Under the pieces are notes generated by a model. That model saw only the letters and a list, made by a program, of their open reading frames with translations, searched no databases and was not told the DNA's origin. Source: Herbiconiux sp. (GTDB taxonomy: Bacteria > Actinomycetota > Actinomycetes > Actinomycetales > Microbacteriaceae). From it: a DNA stretch of 64,000 nt. Below, piece after piece: positions 26,627 through 35,624 of this stretch (within the stretch, counting starts at the first letter, position 1; each line of letters starts with the position of its first letter). A program made the position numbers and the translations under genes. The stretch spans positions 1 through 64,000 of the forward strand of contig NZ_JAHFUW010000011.1 in NCBI RefSeq assembly GCF_023264855.1. Direction: 5' to 3'.

Positions 26627-26668
26627 GCGGGCCGGTCCACAGTGAAGTGGACCGGCCCGCTTTCCTTT
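26627..26668 (+). terminator. Rho-independent terminator after glpF
   Basis: GCGGGCCGGTCCAC (26627-26640) pairs perfectly with GTGGACCGGCCCGC (26647-26660) around the loop AGTGAA, followed by TTTCCTTT. A 14-bp GC-rich stem with a T-rich tail is a strong intrinsic terminator. It should attenuate glpF transcription before glpK. Confidence 0.9.
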
Positions 26669-26726
26669 CGGCGCGGTCGCCCCGCGCCCATCCGGTCACC
26701 ATTCGTCTACCCACAAAGGAGTTGCC

Positions 26727-28247
26727 ATGACGGATTACATCATCGCCATCGACCAAGGAACCACCTCGACCCGCGCCATCGTGTTCGACCATGCCGGCAC
26801 GATCGTCTCGCAGGGCCAGAAGGAGCACGAGCAGATCTTCCCGAAGGCGGGCTGGGTCGAGCACAACCCGAAGGAGATCTGGGATAACACCCGTGAGGTG
26901 ATCGGCCAGGCCCTCTCCAAGGCCAACATCACCCGTCACAACGTGAAGGCCGTCGGCATCACGAACCAGCGCGAGACCGCCGTCGTCTGGGACAAGACCA
27001 CCGGTGAGCCCGTCTACAACGCCATCGTGTGGCAGGACACCCGCACGCAGTCGATCGTCGACCGCCTGGCGGCCGACAGCGACCTCGGCACCGAGCGCTT
27101 CAAAGACATCGTGGGCCTCCCGCTGGCCACGTACTTCTCAGGCACGAAGATCGTCTGGATCCTGGAGAACGTCGAGGGCGCCCGGGAGAAGGCCGAAGCC
27201 GGAGACCTGCTGTTCGGCACCACCGACAGCTGGGTCACTTGGAACCTCACCGGAGGTGTCGACGGCGGCGTGCACATCACGGACGTCACGAACGCCTCGC
27301 GCACCCTCTTCATGGATCTCGAGACGCTCGAGTGGCGTGACGACATCCTCGAAGCCTTCAACGTGCCGAAGTCGATGCTTCCCGAGATCAAGTCCTCGTC
27401 GGAGGTCTACGGCACCGTGCACGACTCCTCGCTGCTGCGGGAAGTGCCGGTCGCGGGCATCCTCGGCGACCAGCAAGCGGCCACCTTCGGTCAGGCGGCG
27501 TTCGACGCCGGCGAGGCCAAGAACACCTACGGCACGGGCAACTTCCTGATCTTCAACACCGGCACCGAGATCGTGAAGTCGAAGAACGGTCTGCTCACCA
27601 CCCTCGGCTACAAGCTCGGAGACGACGTCCCGCACTATGCGCTGGAGGGGTCGATCGCCGTCACCGGTTCACTCATCCAGTGGCTGCGTGACAACCTCGG
27701 CCTCATCTCCTCGGCCCCCGAGGTGGAAGACCTGGCCAAGACCGTCGACGACAACGGTGGCGCGTACTTCGTGCCGGCGTTCTCGGGTCTGTTCGCGCCC
27801 TACTGGCGATCGGATGCTCGAGGCGCCCTCGTAGGCCTCACCCGCTACGTGAACAAGGGCCACATCGCCCGGGCGGCCCTGGAGGCCACGGCCTTCCAGA
27901 CGAAAGAGGTGCTCGACGCGGTCAACGCCGACTCCGGTGTGCCGCTGACCGAGCTGAAGGTCGACGGCGGCATGATCGCCAACAACCTGCTGATGCAGTT
28001 CCAGGCCGACATCCTCGACGTGCCGGTCATCCGCCCCGTCGTGGCGGAGACCACGGCGCTCGGTGCGGCCTACGCGGCCGGCCTCGCGGTGGGCTTCTGG
28101 GCCAACCTCGACGAGCTGCGTGCCAACTGGCAGGAGGACTCGCGCTGGACCCCCGAGCTCGACTCGGCCGAGCGCGACCGCCTCTACCGCAACTGGAAGA
28201 AGGCCGTCACGAAGACCCTCGACTGGGTCGACGACGACGTGGTGTGA
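26727..28247 (+). CDS. glpK: Glycerol kinase
   Basis: 506 residues, normal length; AAAGGAG lies five bases before the ATG. FGGY-kinase motifs are complete: [19 protein letters not shown] at the start, [89 protein letters not shown] and [20 protein letters not shown]. It phosphorylates glycerol to sn-glycerol 3-phosphate with ATP. Its position after glpF, divergent from dhaKLM, defines a glycerol/dihydroxyacetone uptake and activation locus. Confidence 0.97.
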   Translation: MTDYIIAIDQGTTSTRAIVFDHAGTIVSQGQKEHEQIFPKAGWVEHNPKEIWDNTREVIGQALSKANITRHNVKAVGITNQRETAVVWDKTTGEPVYNAIVWQDTRTQSIVDRLAADSDLGTERFKDIVGLPLATYFSGTKIVWILENVEGAREKAEAGDLLFGTTDSWVTWNLTGGVDGGVHITDVTNASRTLFMDLETLEWRDDILEAFNVPKSMLPEIKSSSEVYGTVHDSSLLREVPVAGILGDQQAATFGQAAFDAGEAKNTYGTGNFLIFNTGTEIVKSKNGLLTTLGYKLGDDVPHYALEGSIAVTGSLIQWLRDNLGLISSAPEVEDLAKTVDDNGGAYFVPAFSGLFAPYWRSDARGALVGLTRYVNKGHIARAALEATAFQTKEVLDAVNADSGVPLTELKVDGGMIANNLLMQFQADILDVPVIRPVVAETTALGAAYAAGLAVGFWANLDELRANWQEDSRWTPELDSAERDRLYRNWKKAVTKTLDWVDDDVV

Positions 28248-28255
28248 GCTAGCTG

Positions 28256-28315
28256 CCGGTCGCGCCGGGCTTCGCTCGGCGTGACCGGGCTGCGCCGGTC
28301 CCTGCCCGGCGCAGC
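28256..28315. repeat. Two abutting perfect or near-perfect hairpins between glpK and trpD
   Basis: Stem one pairs CCGGTCGCGCCG (28256-28267) with CGGCGTGACCGG (28277-28288), one mismatched position. Stem two pairs GCTGCGCCG (28289-28297 by one-base-shared edge) with CGGCGCAGC (28307-28315), perfect. Neither is followed by a T run. They lie between converging glpK and trpD and could end transcription from both sides without a U tract. Confidence 0.55.
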
Positions 28316-28445
28316 GCGACATGTGAGCGCGCGGTCGAGGGACGCGGCCTGGCGGTCGCATCCCTCGGCCACACGCTCACCTTGGGTCGTCGAGTGGGGC
28401 CTGAGACTTTGGATCGGGCCCGGGACGTTGATGCCAGGTCTAGTC

Positions 28446-29498
28446 TCAGCGCTGGGTGGCGGCTACCCAGGCGGACAGCTTGGCGGCTGCGGCGCCTGTG
28501 TCGATTGCTGCGGCTGCTAGGGACTGCTTTTCGGACAGGCGCTCCAGGAGGGGGCGGTCGACCTGGGAGGGGTCGTTGGCGAGGTCGTAGGCGACGAGGC
28601 CGGCGGCGGCGTTCAGGAGGACGATGTCACGTACGGGGCCGGGATCGCCCGAGAGCACCCGATGCACCACCTGGGCGTTGTGGTCGCCGTCGCCGCCCAG
28701 GAGCTGGTCGATCGAGGCGCGCGGGATGCCCAGGTCGCGCGGGTTGAGGTCGTGCTCCTTCACCGATCCGCGGGACACCTCCCAGATGTGGCTGTGACCC
28801 GTGGTGGTGAGCTCGTCCAGTCCGTCGTCGCCCCGGAACACCAGTGCGGTCGCGCCGCGGGTCTGGAAGACGCCCACGATCAGCGGGACCCGGTCGAGAT
28901 GGGCGACGCCCACCGCGGAGGCCTCGGTGCGCGCCGGATTGCAGAGCGGGCCGAGGAAGTTGAACACGGTCGGCACGCCGAGTTGGCCGCGCACGGCCCC
29001 GGCGTTCTTAAAGCCGGGGTGGAACTTCGCGGCGAACGCGAAGGTGATCCCGGTCTCGGCGAGCACTTCCGCGACCCGCGCCGGCTCGAGATCGACGTCG
29101 ATGCCGAGCGATCGCATCACGTCCGACGCGCCCGACTTCGACGAGGCGGCCTTGTTGCCGTGCTTGATCACCGGGACACCGCTGGCCGCGGCCACGATCG
29201 AGGCCATCGTCGACACGTTCACGGTTCCGAAACGATCGCCGCCGGTGCCCACGATGTCCAGCGCCATCGGGTCGACGTCCAGGGGCAGGGCGTGGTCCAG
29301 GATCGCGTCCCGGAACCCGACGATCTCGTCGACGGTCTCGCCCTTGGCCCGCAGAGCGACCAGGAACCCCGCCAGTTGAGCCTCGGTGACAGCACCCTCC
29401 ATCACCTGATCCATCGACCAGGCGGCCTCCGAGATGGAGAGATCCTCTCCGGTCAGCAGACGGGCGATCGTGTCGGGCCAGGAGTGCGTTTCAGCCAT
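28446..29498 (-). CDS. trpD: Anthranilate phosphoribosyltransferase
   Basis: 350 residues. Second step of tryptophan synthesis: anthranilate plus PRPP to phosphoribosylanthranilate. Motifs: DIVGTGGDRFGTVNVSTMASIVAAASGVPVIKHGNKAASSKSGASDVMRSLG (PRPP and anthranilate sites), FAAKFHPGFKNAGAVRGQLGVPTVFNFLGPLCNPA and DGLDELTTTG. The gene stands away from other trp genes and is divergent from ctaE. That is its usual place in actinobacteria beside the bc1/aa3 cluster. Confidence 0.96.
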   Translation of the reverse strand: MAETHSWPDTIARLLTGEDLSISEAAWSMDQVMEGAVTEAQLAGFLVALRAKGETVDEIVGFRDAILDHALPLDVDPMALDIVGTGGDRFGTVNVSTMASIVAAASGVPVIKHGNKAASSKSGASDVMRSLGIDVDLEPARVAEVLAETGITFAFAAKFHPGFKNAGAVRGQLGVPTVFNFLGPLCNPARTEASAVGVAHLDRVPLIVGVFQTRGATALVFRGDDGLDELTTTGHSHIWEVSRGSVKEHDLNPRDLGIPRASIDQLLGGDGDHNAQVVHRVLSGDPGPVRDIVLLNAAAGLVAYDLANDPSQVDRPLLERLSEKQSLAAAAIDTGAAAAKLSAWVAATQR

Positions 29499-29611
29499 AG
29501 CAGCGATCCTATGGCCGGTTGGCCCGCCTCCTGGGCCGTGCCATCACCCGAGACACGCCGGTAGTCCCGGGCGAAGCCGCGTATGTGCAAAAAATCGCCT
29601 GTGAATTCAGA

Positions 29612-29617
29612 CATAAT
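29612..29617 (+). promoter_or_regulatory. Probable -10 box of the ctaE-qcrCAB operon
   Basis: CATAAT stands out in this GC-rich gap, six bases before GTG 29624. No clear -35 is visible at the usual spacing. The distance implies a leaderless or nearly leaderless ctaE transcript, which is common in actinobacteria. Confidence 0.45.
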
Positions 29618-29623
29618 GGAACA

Positions 29624-30253
29624 GTGACGAGCAGCTCATTGACCCATTCTCAGAGTGCCACCATGGTTCAGCGCCCCAACATCGTGGCGGTGGGAACCAT
29701 CGTGTGGCTCGGCAGCGAGGTCATGTTCTTCGCAGGCCTCTTCGCCATCTACTTCACCCTGCGTTCCACGAACCCGGGTGCATGGGCCGAGCAGGCCACG
29801 ATCCTCAATGTGCCGTTCGCGCTCGTCAACACGATCATCCTGGTGATCTCGTCCTTCTGGTGCCAGTTCGCCGTCTTCGCCGCCGAGCGCGGTCAGGCCA
29901 AGCGCACCGGCTGGAGCCCCGTCAAGTGGGGCGTCACCGAGTGGATGTTCCTCACCTACGCCTTCGGTGCGATCTTCGTCAGCGGCCAGGTGCTCGAGTA
30001 CGCCACGCTCGTCTCCGAGGGCATCACCATCGACGGCAACGCCTACGGTTCGGCCTTCTACCTCACCACCGGCTTCCACGCCCTGCACGTCACCGGCGGC
30101 CTCATCGCGATGCTGCTGATGCTCGGCCGCGTCTTCGCCGTCAAGAACTTCGGTCACAAAGAGGCGACGTCCATCATCGTCGTGTCGTACTACTGGCACT
30201 TCGTCGACGTGGTCTGGATCGGCCTGTTCCTGGTGATCTACGTGCTCAAGTAG
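29624..30253 (+). CDS. ctaE: Cytochrome c oxidase (aa3) subunit III
   Basis: 209 residues from GTG 29624, which leaves the usual short polar leader before [33 protein letters not shown]; the in-frame codon at 29519 is too far upstream. Five hydrophobic helices follow. [20 protein letters not shown] carries the conserved subunit III Glu/His region and the end [23 protein letters not shown] is diagnostic. The subunit stabilises the oxidase catalytic core. It heads the operon ctaE-qcrC-qcrA-qcrB, so that oxidase and bc1 genes are made together for the bcc-aa3 supercomplex. Confidence 0.95.
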   Translation: MTSSSLTHSQSATMVQRPNIVAVGTIVWLGSEVMFFAGLFAIYFTLRSTNPGAWAEQATILNVPFALVNTIILVISSFWCQFAVFAAERGQAKRTGWSPVKWGVTEWMFLTYAFGAIFVSGQVLEYATLVSEGITIDGNAYGSAFYLTTGFHALHVTGGLIAMLLMLGRVFAVKNFGHKEATSIIVVSYYWHFVDVVWIGLFLVIYVLK

Positions 30254-30314
30254 CACGCAGCCACCTGGCATCCGCCGACGTCGTTTCGCCCAGTTCGAAC
30301 AGAGAGTAGAGAGA

Positions 30315-31112
30315 ATGGCCCGCAAGAGCAGGAAAGCAGGCAGACGCCACCCCCTGGCGACCGTCGTGCTGATTGCTATCGGCCTGGTCGTCACCGGTGG
30401 CGGATACGCCGCCTTTAGCAGCACGACCACCGCATCCGCCGACACCAGCAGCGCCGCCAGCCAGAGCGTGATCGAGGAGGGCGAGAAGCTCTTCGCCTCG
30501 AACTGCGCCACCTGTCACGGCATGGACCTCGCGGGCACGCCCGACGGTCCCAGCCTGATCGGCGTGGGTGCCGCGGCCGTCAACTTCCAGGTCGGCACCG
30601 GTCGTATGCCGATGGCGATGCAGGGCCCGCAGGCGCTGCAGAAGCCCGCCCAGTTCACGGATGAGCAGACCGCCGCGATGGCCGCTTACGTGGCGTCGAT
30701 CTCCCCCGGTCCCGCGATCCCCGACGAGAGCCTCCTGCAGGCCGACGGCGATGCCGCGAACGGCGGCGAGCTGTTCCGCGTCAACTGCGCCATGTGCCAC
30801 AACGTCGCCGGCGCCGGCGGTGCGCTCACCGAGGGCAAGTTCGCCCCCGAGCTGAAGGGCGTGCTGGCCACCCACATCTACGAGGCCATGCTCACCGGCC
30901 CGCAGAACATGCCGGTCTTCAACGACGACAACCTCTCCCCCGAAGACAAGCGCGACATCATCACCTACCTGAAGTACATCGAGAACAACCCCTCGCCGGG
31001 TGGAAACGAGCTCGGTTCGCTCGGTCCGGTGGCGGAGGGCCTCTTCGTGTGGATCTTCGGGCTCGGCGCGATCATCGGTCTGATGGTCTGGCTGACGGCG
31101 AAGTCGAACTAG
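30315..31112 (+). CDS. qcrC: Dihaem cytochrome c subunit of the bc1 complex
   Basis: 265 residues. An N-terminal helix (PLATVVLIAIGLVVTGGGYAAF) and a C-terminal helix (GLFVWIFGLGAIIGLMVWLTA) bracket two cytochrome c domains with haem motifs CATCH (about residue 63) and CAMCH (about 159). Axial Met candidates lie in GRMPMAMQGP and GPQNMPVF. Actinobacterial QcrC is dihaem and replaces both cytochrome c1 and soluble cytochrome c, passing electrons directly to the aa3 oxidase. GAGAGTAGAGAG precedes the ATG. Confidence 0.96.
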   Translation: MARKSRKAGRRHPLATVVLIAIGLVVTGGGYAAFSSTTTASADTSSAASQSVIEEGEKLFASNCATCHGMDLAGTPDGPSLIGVGAAAVNFQVGTGRMPMAMQGPQALQKPAQFTDEQTAAMAAYVASISPGPAIPDESLLQADGDAANGGELFRVNCAMCHNVAGAGGALTEGKFAPELKGVLATHIYEAMLTGPQNMPVFNDDNLSPEDKRDIITYLKYIENNPSPGGNELGSLGPVAEGLFVWIFGLGAIIGLMVWLTAKSN

Positions 31113-31167
31113 TCCGCGACGCCTTGTACAACGGCACAGCACAACAGCAAGCTCGAAAGGGAAAACA

Positions 31168-32238
31168 ATGGCACATGACGAGGTGAGCGGCCACGATACA
31201 GCCGCTTCAGATTCGTCGGCCGTCGAGGTTAGTCGAGGCACATCGACCGGCACCGCGGTCATTGCTTCCGATGTCGTGAACCCGGGCGAGCCGCCCCACC
31301 GTCACCGCATCACCGACACCGACCCGAAAGAAGCCAAGAAGGCCGCCCGCTCGGTCTACACGCTCTTCTACCTGTCGATCGCCGGAAGCATCTTCGCCCT
31401 GGCCGCCTACATGGCCTTCCCGATCGAAGACGGCTCCATCAACGCCATCCGACTGAACACGCTCTTCATCGGAGTCGGATCGGCGCTCGGCCTGTTCGGC
31501 ATCGGTCTCGGCGCCGTGCACTGGGGCAAGGCCCTGATGTACGACAAGGAGGGCATCGACGAGCGCCACCCCGTTCAGGGAACGCCCGAGACCCGGGCCC
31601 GTGCCGTCGAGATCTTCGACGAAGCCGACCGCGAGTCGGGCTTCGGGCGCCGCACTCTCATCCGGAATAGCCTGATCGGCGCGATCATCGCCTTCCCGTT
31701 GCCCGGTCTGGTGCTCTTCCGTGGCCTGGCTCCGCAGGACCAAGACCCGGTGGAGCTGCTCAGCCACACCATGTGGAAGAAGGGCGACCGTCTGACGCTC
31801 GACCCCTCCGGCATCCCGGTCAAGGCCTCGGATGTCACCATCGGATCGGTCTTCCACATCATCCCCGAGGGTCTGAACGAGCGTCACGACAAGCTCGAGC
31901 AGAAGGCCAAGGCGGCTGTGCTGCTCATGCGCCTCAACCCCAAAGACCTCAACATCAGCGAGGGTCGCGAGGGCTGGTCGTACGACGGCATCGTCGCGTA
32001 CTCGAAGATCTGCACGCACGTCGGATGCCCGGTGGCACTCTACGAGCAGCAGACGCACCACCTGCTCTGCCCCTGCCACCAGTCGACCTTCGACGTGGTG
32101 AACGAGTGCGAGGTCATCTTCGGACCGGCCAAGCGGCCGCTGCCGCAGTTGCCCATCGAGGTCGATTCCGAGGGATACCTGGTCGCGCAGAGCGACTTCC
32201 ACGAGCCCGTCGGCCCTAGTTTCTGGGAGCGCACATGA
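31168..32238 (+). CDS. qcrA: Rieske iron-sulfur subunit of the bc1 complex
   Basis: 356 residues. It has three N-terminal membrane helices (YTLFYLSIAGSIFALAAYMAF, TLFIGVGSALGLFGIGLGAVHW, SLIGAIIAFPLPGLVLF), as in actinobacterial QcrA rather than the single helix of mitochondria. The 2Fe-2S site is CTHVGCPVALY and CPCHQSTFD, with two Cys and two His ligands plus the disulphide Cys pair. It takes electrons from menaquinol and passes them to QcrC haem. GAAAGG precedes the ATG, and its stop overlaps qcrB (ATGA). Confidence 0.96.
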   Translation: MAHDEVSGHDTAASDSSAVEVSRGTSTGTAVIASDVVNPGEPPHRHRITDTDPKEAKKAARSVYTLFYLSIAGSIFALAAYMAFPIEDGSINAIRLNTLFIGVGSALGLFGIGLGAVHWGKALMYDKEGIDERHPVQGTPETRARAVEIFDEADRESGFGRRTLIRNSLIGAIIAFPLPGLVLFRGLAPQDQDPVELLSHTMWKKGDRLTLDPSGIPVKASDVTIGSVFHIIPEGLNERHDKLEQKAKAAVLLMRLNPKDLNISEGREGWSYDGIVAYSKICTHVGCPVALYEQQTHHLLCPCHQSTFDVVNECEVIFGPAKRPLPQLPIEVDSEGYLVAQSDFHEPVGPSFWERT

Positions 32239-33905
32239 GCACCACCATCGAGCACAGCGAGACCACGGATGCTTCGGCTCCCCCGGTCCGCAAGGGCGGC
32301 GGCTTCACCGGTGCCGCGGCCAACTACCTCGACGAGCGCACCAGCATCTCGGGTGTCGTCAAGGAGTTCGGTCGCAAGATCTTCCCCGACCACTGGTCGT
32401 TCATGCTCGGTGAGGTGGCGCTCTACAGCTTCGTCGTCATCATCCTCTCGGGCACGTTCCTGACGTTCTTCTTCCAGGCGTCGATGGTCGAGACGCACTA
32501 CGACGGATCCTGGGTTCCGCTCAAGGGCGTCGAGATGTCGGCCGCCATGGAGTCGGCACTGCACATCTCGTTCGACGTGCGCGGTGGACTGCTGGTTCGC
32601 CAGATCCACCACTGGGCGGCGCTGCTGTTCATCGCGGCCATCGGCCTGCACATGCTGCGGGTGTTCTTCACGGGAGCGTTCCGCAAGCCGCGTGAGCTCA
32701 ACTGGATGATCGGCTTCACCCTGTTCGTGCTGGCGATGGCCGAGGGCTTCACGGGCTACTCGCTTCCCGACGACCTGCTCTCCGGTAACGGTCTGCGGAT
32801 CATCGACGGCCTGATCAAGGGTCTTCCGGTCATCGGCACCTGGACGTCGTTCCTGCTGTTCGGCGGGGAGTTCCCGGGAACACAGATCGTGGGGCGTTTC
32901 TACACGCTGCACATCCTGTTGCTCCCGGCGATCCTGGTGGCGGCTCTGGCTCTGCACCTGGTGTTCGTGGTCGTGCACAAGCACACCCAGTTCGCCGGCG
33001 CCGGCCGCACCGAGAAGAACGTGATCGGCTACCCGATCCTGCCCGTGTACGCGGCTAAGGCCGGTGGTTTCTTCTTCCTGGTGTTCGGCGTCATCGTTCT
33101 GATGGCTTCGTTCTTCACGATCAACCCGATCTGGAACTACGGCCCGTACGACCCCTCCCCGGTGTCGGCGGGTACGCAGCCCGACTGGTACATCGGCTTC
33201 GCCGACGGAGCACTGCGTCTGATTCCGCCGGGCTTGGAGTTCGTCTGGCTGAATCACACCTGGTCGTTCAACATCATCATCCCCGTGGTGGCCTTGGTGT
33301 TGCTGCTCCTGCTCGTTGCGATCTATCCCTTCGTCGAAGGCTGGGTCACGGGAGACAAGCGCGAGCACCACATCCTCGACCGCCCGCGTAACACGCCCAC
33401 CCGTACCGCCATCGGTGCGGCCGGTGTCACCTTCTACGCCGGTCTCTGGGCGGCGGCCTCCTCCGACCTTGTAGCGACGCACTTCCAGCTGTCGATCGAA
33501 GGTGTGATCCATGTCGTGCAGGCCTGGGTCGTGCTGGGTCCGTTCTTGGCCTACTTCGTCACCAAGCGCGTCTGCATCGCGCTGATGAAGAAGGACCGCG
33601 AGATCGTTCTGCACGGCTACGAGTCGGGCCGCATCGTTCGACTCCCCGGTGGCGAGTACATCGAGGTGCACGAGCAGGTCGACGACTACGAGCGCTGGCG
33701 ACTGGTGGACTACGAGGTGTACGAGCCGATCATGGTTCGTCCGAACGCGCAGGGCAAGATCACGGGCGCTGCACGCCTGCGAGCCCGCATGTCGAACTGG
33801 TTCTTCGAAGACCGCATCGCTCCTGCGCAGCAGAGCGAGCTCGGTCAGGGTGGTCACGGCCACGACGACACCCCCGGCGAGATCGAGGGCGGCAAGGGCC
33901 ACTAG
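32235..33905 (+). CDS. qcrB: Cytochrome b subunit of the bc1 complex
   Basis: 556 residues. The haem-b His pairs sit in RQIHHWAALLFIAAIGLHMLRVFF and TLHILLLPAILVAALALHLVFVVVHKH. The quinol-site motif appears as GYSLPDDLLSGNG in one loop and NPIWNYGPYDPSPVSAGTQPDWYIGFADGALRLIPP in another. A C-terminal extension of some 120 residues with charged cytoplasmic ends is typical of actinobacteria. It oxidises menaquinol and moves protons. Last gene of the operon; a strong hairpin follows 22 bases later. Confidence 0.97.
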   Translation: MSTTIEHSETTDASAPPVRKGGGFTGAAANYLDERTSISGVVKEFGRKIFPDHWSFMLGEVALYSFVVIILSGTFLTFFFQASMVETHYDGSWVPLKGVEMSAAMESALHISFDVRGGLLVRQIHHWAALLFIAAIGLHMLRVFFTGAFRKPRELNWMIGFTLFVLAMAEGFTGYSLPDDLLSGNGLRIIDGLIKGLPVIGTWTSFLLFGGEFPGTQIVGRFYTLHILLLPAILVAALALHLVFVVVHKHTQFAGAGRTEKNVIGYPILPVYAAKAGGFFFLVFGVIVLMASFFTINPIWNYGPYDPSPVSAGTQPDWYIGFADGALRLIPPGLEFVWLNHTWSFNIIIPVVALVLLLLLVAIYPFVEGWVTGDKREHHILDRPRNTPTRTAIGAAGVTFYAGLWAAASSDLVATHFQLSIEGVIHVVQAWVVLGPFLAYFVTKRVCIALMKKDREIVLHGYESGRIVRLPGGEYIEVHEQVDDYERWRLVDYEVYEPIMVRPNAQGKITGAARLRARMSNWFFEDRIAPAQQSELGQGGHGHDDTPGEIEGGKGH

Positions 33906-33926
33906 CCCACCCCGCTCCCTCACTCA

Positions 33927-33960
33927 GGGCCCGGCACTCATCGGAGTGCCGGGCCCTTCG
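33927..33960 (+). terminator. Intrinsic terminator after qcrB
   Basis: GGGCCCGGCACTC (33927-33939) pairs perfectly with GAGTGCCGGGCCC (33944-33956) around a 4-base loop, followed by a short TTCG tail and TCGTT. It ends the ctaE-qcrCAB operon and insulates the next gene. Confidence 0.85.
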
Positions 33961-34060
33961 TCGTTCCCGGCGCCATTGAGTAAGAACTGCTCATAACGGC
34001 TGGTCCTTTGCATGCGGGAGCATCGATCGTGATCCCCACCCACTATCGAAAGCGACCCTC

Positions 34061-35371
34061 ATGATCACCATCTCCAGAACCCGCAGGCTGCGCTCCCGCG
34101 CGGCCGCCATCGCAGCCGCAGCAGTCGGCCTCGCCACTGCCCTCGCCGCGCCCACGGCGGCATCCGCCCTCAGCCCGGGCCTTCAACTGTGCCCACCGAC
34201 GGTGCAGAAGATTGGCACTGCCTATTCCGAAGACTTCTTCGACAGCCACGAGGGCACGTTCGATGTGTCCATAATCGGGGGAGCACTCCCGCCCGGCATC
34301 TCGATCTACAACCCCGGTTGGGCCGGACGCTACCAGGGCACTCCGACGCAGAAGGGAAGCTACCAGTTCACCTACCAGACCGTGGACACGAACCACGGCG
34401 ACGTGCAGTCGAAGACCTGCCGGGTGGACGTGGTCGCAGCGGACTCCATTCTGCAACGCATGGACGGTGATGATCGGTATGACGTCGCCGCCAACCTAGC
34501 CCTGCAGATGCTTGCGTACGGCCCCACCAAGAAGGGTGGCATCGTCTACTTGGCGAGTGGCGAGAACTTCTCGGATGCGCTGAGTGCGTCAGCGGTGGCA
34601 GCTCAACATGATGCTCCCCTCCTGCTCACGTCAGCCGGCCACCTCCCCGCGCAGACGTCGCGGATGATCACCATCCTCGAGTCGAAGCAGATCGTGGTCG
34701 TCGGCGGTGAGAACAGCATCAACGCCTCGGTTGTAGCGGAGCTCACAGCGCTGCGGTCCGGCGCCAGCATCACCCGCATTGCTGGGGCCGACCGTTTCGA
34801 GGTGTCTCGAAATCTCATCAGCGACACGAGGTTCGGGGCGACGCCGTCCACGAAACTCTACGTCGCCACGGGCCTGAAGTTTCCGGATGCGTTGAGTGCC
34901 AGCCCGGCTGCTGCCAAGGCGAAGACGCCGGTGCTACTTGTCAACGGTGGTGCGACGGAACTGAGCGCGGCGGAGAAGGCGCTGCTCACTGCGCGCGGCG
35001 TCACGAGCGCGACGGTGTTCGGTGGCGAAGACACCCTCTCCGCCGGAGTGGCTGCCTCCATCAAGACGGTTACTGGTGCGGTCGACCGGATCGAGGGCGA
35101 CGACCGGTTCATCGTGTCGGCGAATGTCACCGCGGCGAACTACACGTCGCCGGTCGACACGATCTACTTCGCCACGGGCGCCAACTACCCCGACGCGCTT
35201 GCCGGCGGCGTGCTGGCCGGAGTGAAGGGTGCGCCGATCCTTCTCACGCAGAAGAGCTGCGTCGCTCAGGAGGTTGCCGACCAGGTGCGGGCACTCAAGC
35301 CCAAGCACATCGTGCTGCTCGGCGGCCCGAACAGCCTCGACGCCAACCTCGAGAACCTGCCCGTCTGCTGA
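34061..35371 (+). CDS. Secreted CWB2 cell-wall-binding repeat protein
   Basis: 436 residues. A Tat/Sec-like basic start (MITISRTRRLRSRAAAI), hydrophobic core and cut near ASALSP give export. Residues about 40-135 form a putative-Ig (He_PIG-like) domain with KIGTAYSEDFFDSHEGTFDVSIIGGALPPGISI and two cysteines. Three CWB2 repeats follow: RMDGDDRYDVA, RIAGADRFEVS and RIEGDDRFIVS starts, each with a FPDAL/YPDAL motif and a VVGGENSI/VFGGEDTL/LLGGPNSL end. It should bind wall polymer. Codon use is less GC-rich than the respiratory genes on both sides, and its terminator is its own, so it looks inserted between the qcr and cta blocks. Confidence 0.88.
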   Translation: MITISRTRRLRSRAAAIAAAAVGLATALAAPTAASALSPGLQLCPPTVQKIGTAYSEDFFDSHEGTFDVSIIGGALPPGISIYNPGWAGRYQGTPTQKGSYQFTYQTVDTNHGDVQSKTCRVDVVAADSILQRMDGDDRYDVAANLALQMLAYGPTKKGGIVYLASGENFSDALSASAVAAQHDAPLLLTSAGHLPAQTSRMITILESKQIVVVGGENSINASVVAELTALRSGASITRIAGADRFEVSRNLISDTRFGATPSTKLYVATGLKFPDALSASPAAAKAKTPVLLVNGGATELSAAEKALLTARGVTSATVFGGEDTLSAGVAASIKTVTGAVDRIEGDDRFIVSANVTAANYTSPVDTIYFATGANYPDALAGGVLAGVKGAPILLTQKSCVAQEVADQVRALKPKHIVLLGGPNSLDANLENLPVC

Positions 35372-35390
35372 CGCTGCCCTGAGGTGCTGC

Positions 35391-35428
35391 AGAGAGGCCC
35401 GTCACTCTTCGGAGTGGCGGGCCTCTCT
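35391..35428 (+). terminator. Hairpin terminator with UUCG loop after the CWB2 gene
   Basis: A 17-bp stem, AGAGAGGCCCGTCACTC (35391-35407) with GAGTGGCGGGCCTCTCT (35412-35428), one G-T wobble, around the stable TTCG tetraloop. No T run follows. It lies 19 bases after the stop. Confidence 0.75.
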
Positions 35429-35445
35429 GCGACGGCGGAGCCCGG

Positions 35446-35520
35446 CAACGACGGAGCCTGGGGCTTGATTCGGGCCATCAGTCCGTCGTTGGCTGCGACG
35501 GCGCAGAGATTCCGTCGTTG
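35446..35520. repeat. Three copies of the 10-mer CAACGACGGA, one against two
   Basis: CAACGACGGA at 35446-35455 is in one direction; TCCGTCGTTG at 35482-35491 and 35511-35520 in the other. The first two form a 46-bp palindrome with small inner pairing (CTGG/CCA-CAG). They fill the gap between the converging CWB2 and ctaF genes, outside both terminator-like hairpins. Function unknown. Confidence 0.5.
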
Positions 35521-35574
35521 CGCAGGTGCACACTTCGCAGGACGCGAGTGAGCGAAGCGGGCCTGCATGCCGAA

Positions 35575-35604
35575 GGGGCCACCATCCGTGTGGATGAGGG
35601 CCCC
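35575..35604 (-). terminator. Hairpin after ctaF
   Basis: Read on the minus strand, GGGGCC pairs with GGCCCC outside and ATCC with GGAT inside around a 4-base loop, with a 3-base internal mismatch (ACC/GAG). It lies about 20 bases past the ctaF stop; there is no T run. Confidence 0.55.
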
Positions 35605-35624
35605 TCCGGCGGTGCGACGGGCGG

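Noticed and set aside
33976..33996. GAG…CTC dyad before the CWB2 gene as a third copy of the TGAGYATTACTC operator
   Set aside because: The sequence is TTGAGTAAGAACTGCTCA: the spacer is 9 bases and its content differs, so it does not match the shared site.
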